Assembly: GCA_020638455.1 (NCBI GenBank)
Contig: JACKIK010000002.1
Span: 434,001-498,000, forward strand
From: Hyphomonas sp.
GTDB lineage: Bacteria; Pseudomonadota; Alphaproteobacteria; Caulobacterales; Hyphomonadaceae
Reading direction: 5' to 3'
DNA length: 64,000 bases
Each line of letters begins with the position of its first letter. Position 1 is the first letter of the stretch. A program made the translations under genes and the position numbers. A model generated the notes under the pieces. That model was not told where the DNA came from, did not search any database, and worked only from the letters and a program-made list of their open reading frames with translations. This document shows positions 9,252 through 16,363 of the stretch, in pieces.

Positions 9252-9341
9252 GGAGAGGTGGCCGAGTGGCTGAAGGCGCGCCCCTGCTAAGGGCGTATAC
9301 GTTAACGCGTATCGAGGGTTCGAATCCCTTCCTCTCCGCCA
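9252..9341 (+). tRNA. tRNA-Ser (anticodon GCT)
   Basis: A 90-nt class II tRNA. The acceptor stem pairs GGAGAGG with CCTCTCC, followed by discriminator G and an encoded CCA at 9339-9341. The anticodon stem CGCCC/GGGCG closes the loop CTGCTAA, giving anticodon GCT, which reads AGC and AGU serine codons. A long variable arm (GTATACGTTAACGCGTATC region) and the T-arm GAGGGTTCGAATCCC are as expected for serine. No integrase or repeated tRNA 3' end is seen next to it. Confidence 0.97.
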
Positions 9342-9388
9342 TGATTCCCGACGTCTCCCAGCCCATCGCTCCGTGAAACCGGGACGTA

Positions 9389-9410
9389 ATTGTGTAACCG
9401 GTTTCACAAA
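9389..9410 (+). promoter_or_regulatory. 22-bp inverted repeat, probable repressor operator
   Basis: The left half ATTGTGTAACC and right half GGTTTCACAAA are directly adjacent. The reverse complement of the right half is TTTGTGAAACC, which matches the left half at 9 of 11 positions, with a CCGG centre. This resembles LacI/GalR- or GntR-type operators. A further GTGAAACC half-site occurs at 9373-9380. It lies over 400 bases before the receptor start, so it may also act on transcription reading out of the tRNA gene. Confidence 0.5.
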
Positions 9411-9654
9411 ATTGGGGGCGACAAAGCCCGTTCGGCGCTGTTTGGTTCTCTGTGTGATATTCTCGCCACGCGATGCAAATCGCCGAAAATATTTCCGGCG
9501 CAAGGCCAAGGGCCGAGCAGCGTCGAATTTAGGCAGAACATTAACTCATTGAAAACATAGGAAAATGAATGCTTTTGCGAACTGATCGATCAGCGAATGG
9601 GGATGCAAAAGAGCGCAAATTGCGTAGGTTTACGCAGCATTGCGGCTAAAAATA

Positions 9655-9704
9655 TAGATAACGCTAACATTTCTTTTCGCGAGGGGGCTTGATAGCGCAA
9701 ACAT
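9655..9704 (+). promoter_or_regulatory. Two LacI-family-like operators before the TonB receptor
   Basis: Site A at 9655-9670 reads TAGATAACGCTAACAT, and site B at 9689-9704 reads TTGATAGCGCAAACAT. Both are degenerate copies of a palindrome with a central CG and the outer half GCTAACAT or GCAAACAT. The same arrangement occurs before the GH3 gene at 19085-19100 (ATGTTTGCGCTAACAT). LacI-family regulators of TonB-receptor loci in alphaproteobacteria use palindromes of this general form. Site spacing is 34 bases, about three helical turns. No LacI-family gene lies within this window. Confidence 0.55.
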
Positions 9705-9816
9705 TCGGTGATGCACTATGAAACGCAGGGCGCGTGGTGGCCACGCTCGTCTGCCGCAAAACAAACATTTGACCTATACGTCCGGACAAGGGCGAGGGTC
9801 GTAGGGAGGAATTTAG

Positions 9817-12800
9817 ATGAACAGTCAAACGGGCGGTATTGCGAGCTGTGTTGGCCGCAAGTCCATGCTGGCGGCTCTGTTCTGCGGGGCTTCCGCGATT
9901 TCCCTGGTCACTGCCATGCCGGCGGCTGCACAGGAGTCGGACGGAGAACTCACGCAGGATGTCGTGGTCGTTCAGGGTGTGAGGGCATCTCTCGAACGCG
10001 CCATGGATATGAAGCGCGACGCGAGCGGCGTTGTGGACGCCATTTCGGCCGAGGACATCGGCAAGTTCCCGGACACCAACCTCGCTGAATCGCTGCAGCG
10101 GATTACGGGCGTGTCGATTGACCGGGTCAACGGTGAGGGGTCCAAGATCACCGTTCGCGGCTTCGGTCCGGGCTTCAACCTGATCACGCTCAACGGGCGT
10201 ACACTGCCAACTGCAGAAGTCAGCGCTATCGGGGAGCGCGGCAACTACGGCGCGGGTGGCGACCGCTCGTTCGACTTCTCGAACCTCGCCTCGGAAGGTG
10301 TCTCGGCCCTCGAGGTCTACAAAACCGGACAGGCAATCCTGCCGTCAGGCGGTATCGGCGCGACTGTGAACATCAAGACGCGCCGTCCGCTGGATGATCC
10401 GGGTACGACCGCAAGCATCCAGGCCAAGCTGATCAACGACACGAGTGTCGAGAGCGGCGATGACTTCACGCCGGAGATCTCGGGTCTCGCCAGCTGGACG
10501 GACGATACCGAGCGCTTCGGTGTCGGCCTGTTCGGCTCCTACTCGAAACGCGACTCCGGCGCGCCGACGCAGCAGATCAATGACTGGATCGTGCGGCGGT
10601 CAACCGATGGCACGATCGACGGCAGCTACACGCGCGGCAATGGCTCGACCATCGTCACTAATCCGCCGGCCGCCGGCGAGCTCTATGCTGTGCCGCAGGA
10701 CAGCCGCTATGACTTCTCGGATATTTCCCGGGAGCGCATCAACGGCCAACTGGTCCTGCAATACAAACCGATGGACAACCTGAAGCTGACGGGTGACTAC
10801 ACCTACGCTCAGAACAAGTCGGAAGAGCTGCGCTACGAGCAGACCAACTGGTTTGCGACGCCGCTCGATGAAATCCGGTTCGATGGCAACCCGACGGTCG
10901 ACAGTGTCGCCTACATGATGGAAATCAACGGCGGCACGAAAGACATCGGCTTCGAGCAGACGAACCGCGCCACGAAAGACGAACTCAAGTCGCTCGGCTT
11001 CAACGCCGAATGGGAGTTCAGTGATCGCGGCACGATGATCTTCGATGCGCACAGCTCGAAGGCGGAATCCGGCGGCGATAACCCGCTCGGTCACACGGCA
11101 ACGTTCGTGACCTTCGGCGCTCCGGTCATCTATCAGCACTCTGTCGACTTCAGCAGCGGTTACCCGATCCAATCCTACACCATCGACGACACGGTCCGCG
11201 GTAACGGCAACGGCGTCCTCGACGTCGGCGACCTTGGCACGCAGGTGCAGCGGAGCAATGCGTCGAACATGGATCACCAGGTCGACGAACTGGATCTCCG
11301 GTTCGTGTGGGACTTCGACAACAGCAAGCTCACCTTCGGCGGAAACTACCGTGACACCGAAATGAACCGCTGGACCCGGACGACACAGCAAGACCTCGGC
11401 AGCTGGGGCATCGCTAATCCGGGCGACGTGGAACAGTACGCCCCCGGAATGGTCCAGCAATACTGCCTCGCCTGTACGTTTGACGACGTGCCGGTCGGGC
11501 AGGCGAACATCGCCTTCCGTTCGGATGCCGCTGCGCTGTTCCCGATCCTGGCTCAGGCCTATGCGGGCAACGCGGTCAACGTCTCTGAAACCGCAGACAC
11601 CGTGCAGGAAGAAATCTCGGCGCTCTATGCTGCATTCGAGATGAAGAGCGAGCTGCTCGGCCGTCCGGCCCGTGTCAACGCCGGTATCCGGTACGAAGAC
11701 ACCACTGTGAAGTCGATCACGCAACAGTCGGTGCCGTCTGGCATCCTGTGGACCGCAGACAACGACTTCCTCGTCCAGCAGTCCGGCGCAAAGGAAGACG
11801 TGACGGGTGACGGCTCGTACGACTACCTGCTGCCCAACATCGACTTCCAGGTCGACGTGACGGACAATGTGGTCGCCCGCGCGTCCTACAGCAAGACGAT
11901 CGGCCGGGCCGGCTATGGCAGCCTGTTTGCCTCGACAACGGCAAATGCTCCGAACCGTCCGACGGTTCTGGGTGGCCAGGTCACCGGCAGTTCGCAGAAC
12001 CCGGGCCTTCTTCCGCTCGAGTCCGACAACTTCGACGTTTCGCTCGAATGGTACTACGGAGACACGAGCTATGTGTCCGTCGGCTACTTCGACAAGCGTG
12101 TGAAGAACTTCATCGGTACGGGTGTTGTTGACCGGAACCTGTTCGGCCTGCGCGATCCGACGTCCGGTGCAGCCGGCACGCGTTCGGGCGATGCACTCGA
12201 TATCATCGATGCGCTTGGTGTCGACCGGTCCGAAGCGAACCTGTTCACGCTGGTTGCCCTGATCGACGCCAACAATGGCAACGTCTCTGCGGCGCAAGCC
12301 GAGTTTCAGTCGCACCTCGTGGGCAACGCCCTGCCGCAGGCCTATGTGGACCAGATCCTGGGTCTGTATGACGTGACTGCGAATTCCAATGATCCGCTGC
12401 TGACCTTCGCTGTCTCGCAGCCGATCAACAACCGCGAAGGCAACATCGACGGCCTTGAGTTCGCATGGCAGCACTTCTTCGGTGACACGGGCTTTGGCTT
12501 CCAGGCCAACTACACGCTCGTGAACGGCGATGTGGAGCTCGACCCAGCGTCGGATCCGTCCGAGAACCAGTTCGCTCTCGTCGGTCTTTCCGACACGGCG
12601 AACCTCACGGCGATCTACGAGAAGTACGGCTGGTCGGCGCGTCTGTCCTACAACTGGCGGGATACGTTCCTGTCGGCGACGAACCAGACGGGTGACCGCA
12701 GCGGTATCTATGTCGAAGACTACGGCCAGTATGATCTGAGCGTCAGCTATGACCTCACGGACCGGCTGTCGCTGTCGTTCGAAGGCATCAACCTGACCGG

Positions 12801-12897
12801 CGAAGATCAGCGGATGTACCACCGCGTTCCGGCTGAGGTGTACTACGTCTACGAACTGTCGCCGCGCTATGTCTTCGGTGCGCGCTACCGGTTCTGA
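9817..12897 (+). CDS. TonB-dependent receptor (Xanthomonas/Caulobacter carbohydrate type)
   Basis: This is a 1,026-aa outer-membrane receptor that imports a ligand using TonB/proton-motive energy. It has a signal peptide (hydrophobic SMLAALFCGASAISLVTAMPAAAQ). The plug domain follows: DVVVVQGVRASLERAMD, SAEDIGKFPDTNLAESLQ, TGVSIDR and the TVRGFGPGFNLITLNGR region, a pattern of the large Caulobacter/Xanthomonas TonB subfamily. A long beta-barrel ends in the aromatic C-terminus FGARYRF used for barrel assembly. The start follows a strong GGGAGGA. The downstream SapC, cupin and halogenase genes are the usual companions of receptors for plant or algal glycans. The ligand cannot be read from sequence. 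A terminator follows at 12927. Confidence 0.92.
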   Translation: MNSQTGGIASCVGRKSMLAALFCGASAISLVTAMPAAAQESDGELTQDVVVVQGVRASLERAMDMKRDASGVVDAISAEDIGKFPDTNLAESLQRITGVSIDRVNGEGSKITVRGFGPGFNLITLNGRTLPTAEVSAIGERGNYGAGGDRSFDFSNLASEGVSALEVYKTGQAILPSGGIGATVNIKTRRPLDDPGTTASIQAKLINDTSVESGDDFTPEISGLASWTDDTERFGVGLFGSYSKRDSGAPTQQINDWIVRRSTDGTIDGSYTRGNGSTIVTNPPAAGELYAVPQDSRYDFSDISRERINGQLVLQYKPMDNLKLTGDYTYAQNKSEELRYEQTNWFATPLDEIRFDGNPTVDSVAYMMEINGGTKDIGFEQTNRATKDELKSLGFNAEWEFSDRGTMIFDAHSSKAESGGDNPLGHTATFVTFGAPVIYQHSVDFSSGYPIQSYTIDDTVRGNGNGVLDVGDLGTQVQRSNASNMDHQVDELDLRFVWDFDNSKLTFGGNYRDTEMNRWTRTTQQDLGSWGIANPGDVEQYAPGMVQQYCLACTFDDVPVGQANIAFRSDAAALFPILAQAYAGNAVNVSETADTVQEEISALYAAFEMKSELLGRPARVNAGIRYEDTTVKSITQQSVPSGILWTADNDFLVQQSGAKEDVTGDGSYDYLLPNIDFQVDVTDNVVARASYSKTIGRAGYGSLFASTTANAPNRPTVLGGQVTGSSQNPGLLPLESDNFDVSLEWYYGDTSYVSVGYFDKRVKNFIGTGVVDRNLFGLRDPTSGAAGTRSGDALDIIDALGVDRSEANLFTLVALIDANNGNVSAAQAEFQSHLVGNALPQAYVDQILGLYDVTANSNDPLLTFAVSQPINNREGNIDGLEFAWQHFFGDTGFGFQANYTLVNGDVELDPASDPSENQFALVGLSDTANLTAIYEKYGWSARLSYNWRDTFLSATNQTGDRSGIYVEDYGQYDLSVSYDLTDRLSLSFEGINLTGEDQRMYHRVPAEVYYVYELSPRYVFGARYRF

Positions 12898-12926
12898 TAT
12901 CAGGTCGGAGCCACCTTCCACGAATG

Positions 12927-12957
12927 GAAAAGGCCGCTGCTTGCAGCGGCCTTTTTT
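12927..12957 (+). terminator. Rho-independent terminator after the TonB receptor
   Basis: A perfect stem AAGGCCGCTG / CAGCGGCCTT with a CTTG-type loop is followed by a run of six T. It ends the receptor transcript about 30 bases after its stop, so the following SapC-like gene needs read-through or its own promoter in 12958-13052. Confidence 0.9.
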
Positions 12958-13052
12958 CCCTTGCTTGAGAGCGCATCCGATTTGCTTCATCCTAGATGAC
13001 TCAAAGACGCTGCGAACAGGCAGACGACAGAAAACCTCCCGAAAGGCCGGAC

Positions 13053-13790
13053 ATGGCTAGGAATGTACTGCTCAACAACATCGACCATCCTGACCTGAAA
13101 GTCGTGCCGGGGCAGGGCGAGGAATTCGGCGACAGCGTCAACCAGACCGTCGTGTTCCCGACCGAGTTCGAGGAGGTGCAGCGGGAATATCCAATCCTGT
13201 TCCGTAGGGACGCCAACGGCAAATTCCAGGCGGTCGCACTGCTGGGCCTCGACAAGAATGAAAACCTGTTCCTGTCACCGGATGGCTGGCGTGCCCGGCA
13301 TGTTCCCGTCATTCACCAGCGGGGACCGTTCATGATCGGCTTCCAGGAACGCAAGACCGATGGAAATGTCCGGCGTGAACCCGTCATCTATGTTGACCTG
13401 GAAGATCCGCGTGTCGGCACGGCGAAGGGCCAGCCACTGTTCCTGGCTCACGGCGGCAATGCGCCATATCTTCAGCATGTCAGCCAGGTGCTTCGTGCCA
13501 TTGACGTGGGACTCGGCCTTGTCGATCCGATGTTCGAGGCTTTCGAAGAGGCGGAGTTGATTGAACCGGCGTCCATGGACGTAGCGCTCGATCAGCATAC
13601 CGTCTACCAGGTGCCGGACATCTATTCCATCAATGCGGAGCGACTTGCGACACTTGATGGGCCGGCGCTCGAGAAGCTCAACCGGTCGGGCTTCCTTCGC
13701 CACGCCTACCTGGTGCTGGCGTCACTCCCGAACGTCAACCGGATCATTGAAATGAAGGCAAGTCGGCGGGAACTGGCCCGGCAGGCATAA
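13053..13790 (+). CDS. SapC family protein
   Basis: The 245-aa soluble protein is of the SapC family (named after the Campylobacter S-layer protein locus). Typical segments are YPILFRRD, FQAVALLGLD, NLFLSPDGWRARHVPVI, RRGPFMIGFQ-like RGPFMIGFQE and LFLAHGGNAPYL. The ATG at 13053 follows GAAAGG; the frame extends 57 bases upstream without a better start. In alphaproteobacteria SapC-like genes accompany TonB receptors, cupin proteins and flavin-dependent halogenases, as here. The molecular function is not established. It probably forms one operon with the next two genes (21 and 17 bases between genes). Confidence 0.85.
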   Translation: MARNVLLNNIDHPDLKVVPGQGEEFGDSVNQTVVFPTEFEEVQREYPILFRRDANGKFQAVALLGLDKNENLFLSPDGWRARHVPVIHQRGPFMIGFQERKTDGNVRREPVIYVDLEDPRVGTAKGQPLFLAHGGNAPYLQHVSQVLRAIDVGLGLVDPMFEAFEEAELIEPASMDVALDQHTVYQVPDIYSINAERLATLDGPALEKLNRSGFLRHAYLVLASLPNVNRIIEMKASRRELARQA

Positions 13791-13811
13791 TCACGGCGGA
13801 CCGGACGGACG

Positions 13812-14843
13812 ATGGTTGAGATCGCGCGCAAGACGGACGTACTGAACGGCATCGAGCCGGGCTCGATCCCCTATGCGGACCTGATGCAGGCAGAAAAGCC
13901 CGTTGTCCTGCGCGGGATCGCAAAAGATTGGCCCCTTGTAAGGAAAGGCAACGAATCCCCGGAAGCCGCGATGGATTACCTCCTGACGTTCTATCAGGGC
14001 CGGCCTGTTGTCGGCTATTCGTGCGCGGCGGACATCGCCGGCAGGTATTTCTACAATGACGAACTGACGGGGCTGAATTTTGAGCGCGGCCGGGTTCAGC
14101 TCACGGAATATTTTGATCGCATCCGCGATCACCTGGGCCAGCCGGACGCACCGTCCTTCTACATCGGGTCGACCGATCTCGACATATATCTGCCGGGCTT
14201 CCGCGCGGAAAATGACCTTGTGCTCAACGACCCGATGTTTGCGACCAATCCGCCTGTGGTCAGTATCTGGCTCGGAAACCGCACGACGGCTTCAGCGCAC
14301 TACGACATGTCGAACAACATTGCCTGCTGCCTTGTAGGAAACCGGCGCTTCACGCTGTTTCCGCCGGAGCAGGTCGAAAACCTGTATCCGGGCCCGCTGG
14401 AACCGACACCGGGTGGCCAGGTTGTCAGTATGGTTGATTTCCGCGCCCCGGACCTCGAGCGCTATCCCCGGTTCGAGGCGGCACTGGAAAGTGCGGAAGT
14501 CGCGGATCTTGAACCTGGCGATATCCTGTTCTACCCGGCGATGTGGTGGCACCATGTCGAGGCGCTCTGCGACTTCAACGCGATGGTGAATTACTGGTGG
14601 AATACGTCGCCAGCGTATATCGACACGCCGCAGAACACGATGTTGCACGCGCTTCTGTCATTGCGCGACCGGCCCGAGCACGAAAAGCGCGCCTGGAAGG
14701 CGCTGTTCGACTACTATGTGTTCGGCCCGGCTGAACGCGCCGGTGCACATCTTCCGGAACATGCGCGGGGTGACCTAGCCCTTATGGACGAAGTCAGCGC
14801 ACGGAAGTTGCGCGCCAAGCTGTTGAACCGAATGAACCGCTGA
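13812..14843 (+). CDS. JmjC-like cupin (cupin_8) putative Fe(II)/2-oxoglutarate oxygenase
   Basis: The 343-aa protein has a cupin/JmjC core. The iron-binding HxD is visible as H163-Y-D165 in SAHYDMSNN, and the distal His is in PAMWWHHVE (H247/H248). Family landmarks include VVLRGIAKDWPLV at the N-terminus, YIGSTDLDIYLPGF, GNRRFTLFPPEQVENLYPGP and LEPGDILFYP. The fold suggests a hydroxylase of proteins or small molecules. In these receptor-linked loci its substrate is unknown. It lies between the SapC and halogenase genes, all on the plus strand with short gaps. Confidence 0.85.
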   Translation: MVEIARKTDVLNGIEPGSIPYADLMQAEKPVVLRGIAKDWPLVRKGNESPEAAMDYLLTFYQGRPVVGYSCAADIAGRYFYNDELTGLNFERGRVQLTEYFDRIRDHLGQPDAPSFYIGSTDLDIYLPGFRAENDLVLNDPMFATNPPVVSIWLGNRTTASAHYDMSNNIACCLVGNRRFTLFPPEQVENLYPGPLEPTPGGQVVSMVDFRAPDLERYPRFEAALESAEVADLEPGDILFYPAMWWHHVEALCDFNAMVNYWWNTSPAYIDTPQNTMLHALLSLRDRPEHEKRAWKALFDYYVFGPAERAGAHLPEHARGDLALMDEVSARKLRAKLLNRMNR

Positions 14844-14860
14844 CGGATCGGGAGGGCGAG

Positions 14861-16351
14861 TTGGAGTCTCAGAAAGTCAGGAAAGTGGTTATCGCAGGTG
14901 GCGGCACTGCCGGTTGGATCGCGGCGGCGACCCTCTCACGCCTGCTCGGCCCGCTGCTCGACATCACCCTGGTGGAATCAGACGACATCGGAACAGTCGG
15001 CGTCGGCGAGGCGACAATTCCGACACATCGAACCTTCCATCACATTATCGGAATCGACGAGCGCGAATTCATGCGCGCCACCAAGGCGACCTTCAAGCTC
15101 GGCATCGCATTCGAGAACTGGGCCCGGATCGGTGACCGCTACATCCACTCGTTCGGCCAGGTCGGCAAGCCGAACTGGATGGGTGAGTTCTTTAACATCT
15201 GGATGCTGGCCCGCGATCAGGGTCTCGGCGGATCGCTTGATGATTACTGCTTCGAACTGAAAGCCGCCGAGGCGGGCAAGTTCTTCACGTCCGAACAGTC
15301 GAACATCAATTACGCCTACCATCTGGATGCGAGCCTCTATGCAAGCTTCCTGCGCGGCCTATGTGAGGGCAGGGGCGTGCGGCGCGTCGAAGGCCTGATC
15401 GACCATGTCGAACAGGACGCCGAAAGCGGGTTCATTTCCGCACTCAAACTCAAGTCGGGCGAGCGGATAGAAGGGGACTTCTTCGTCGATTGCACCGGGT
15501 TCCGTGGCGTCCTGATCGAACAGACGCTGAAGACAGGCTACGAAGACTGGAGCCACTGGCTGCCTACAGACAGTGCACTTGCCGTCCAGACCCGTTCGAC
15601 TGGCCCGGCTATGCCTTATACGCGTTCAATCGCCCATCATGCCGGCTGGCAATGGCGCATTCCGCTTCAGCACCGAGTCGGCAACGGCCTGGTCTTCTGC
15701 AGCAGGTTCATGTCGCCTGAGGAGGCGCACGACTTGCTCCTGAAGAAGGTCGACGGCGAATTGCTGACTGAGCCGCGGCTCATCCGCTACAAGACCGGCC
15801 GCAGGCGGAAGGTCTGGAACAAGAACTGCTTTGCGCTTGGCCTGTCGAGCGGCTTTGTGGAGCCGCTGGAATCGACAAGTATCCACCTCATCCAGATCAA
15901 TGCGACGCGGCTTGTCCAGAAATTCCCGTTCAGTGGCTGCAGCGAAGCCCTAGCCAGCTACTTCAACGAACAGTCACACCGGGAACTGGAACGGATCCGT
16001 GATTTCCTCGTGCTGCATTACAAGCTCACCGAACGGGATGATTCGCCGTTCTGGATCGCTCAGCGCGACGCGGAGATTCCTGACAGTCTTGCGCAGCGCA
16101 TTGCGCTGTTCCGCGACAATGGTGTGCTGTACCGGGAACCGGATGACCTGTTCCTCACGGATTCCTGGCTGCAGGTCATGCTTGGCCAGCGCCTCCAACC
16201 GAAAGGGTATCACCATCTTGGCCGTCTGATGACGGATGAACAGATGCAGATGGTGCTGAACGGTATCAGCGGCAATATCGACAAGGCGCTCGCGCGCATG
16301 CCAGCACATCAGGACTTCGTCGACCAGTATTGCCGCGCCGACGAAGCCTGA
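14861..16351 (+). CDS. Flavin-dependent (tryptophan) halogenase family protein
   Basis: The 496-aa protein has the FAD-binding GGGTAG (residues 13-18) and the halogenase signature WxWxIP as WQWRIP (263-268). The catalytic Lys is K79 in ATFKLGIAFENW, the same number as in PrnA. The acid/Ser pair is E337-S338 in FVEPLESTS, corresponding to E346-S347 of PrnA. All residues for HOX formation and transfer are therefore present. The start is TTG at 14861 behind GGGAGGGCGAG; no ATG fits better. A receptor-linked relative, BrvH of Brevundimonas, is known to brominate indole better than it chlorinates, so a non-tryptophan substrate and bromide preference are plausible here. A reductase partner is not encoded nearby. 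Confidence 0.9.
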   Translation: MESQKVRKVVIAGGGTAGWIAAATLSRLLGPLLDITLVESDDIGTVGVGEATIPTHRTFHHIIGIDEREFMRATKATFKLGIAFENWARIGDRYIHSFGQVGKPNWMGEFFNIWMLARDQGLGGSLDDYCFELKAAEAGKFFTSEQSNINYAYHLDASLYASFLRGLCEGRGVRRVEGLIDHVEQDAESGFISALKLKSGERIEGDFFVDCTGFRGVLIEQTLKTGYEDWSHWLPTDSALAVQTRSTGPAMPYTRSIAHHAGWQWRIPLQHRVGNGLVFCSRFMSPEEAHDLLLKKVDGELLTEPRLIRYKTGRRRKVWNKNCFALGLSSGFVEPLESTSIHLIQINATRLVQKFPFSGCSEALASYFNEQSHRELERIRDFLVLHYKLTERDDSPFWIAQRDAEIPDSLAQRIALFRDNGVLYREPDDLFLTDSWLQVMLGQRLQPKGYHHLGRLMTDEQMQMVLNGISGNIDKALARMPAHQDFVDQYCRADEA

Positions 16352-16363
16352 CGCTCCCCAAAC

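Larger units (their letters stand above)
9342..9816 (+). promoter_or_regulatory. 475-bp leader of the TonB-receptor gene, rich in inverted repeats
   Basis: I see no gene here; short frames lack plausible starts and codon use. From left to right it holds a contiguous 22-bp inverted repeat at 9389-9410 (half-sites ATTGTGTAACC and GGTTTCACAAA). It then has a perfect 12-bp palindrome CTGATCGATCAG at 9582-9593 and an inverted repeat TGCGTA-GGTT-TACGCA at 9621-9636. Last come two LacI-like sites at 9655-9670 and 9689-9704. The stretch around 9530-9680 is distinctly AT-richer than its surroundings. The ribosome binding site GGGAGGA lies at 9804-9810. The number of sites suggests tight substrate-dependent control of the receptor operon. 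Confidence 0.7.

Noticed and set aside
9252..9816. Genomic island inserted at tRNA-Ser
   Set aside because: No integrase, no direct repeat of the tRNA 3' end, and composition of the flanking genes is uniform.
10600..12990. 796-codon open frame on the minus strand opposite the TonB receptor
   Set aside because: It mirrors the receptor's strongly biased GC3 codons; the translation is Arg/Val-rich with no domain, and the plus strand encodes a complete receptor.
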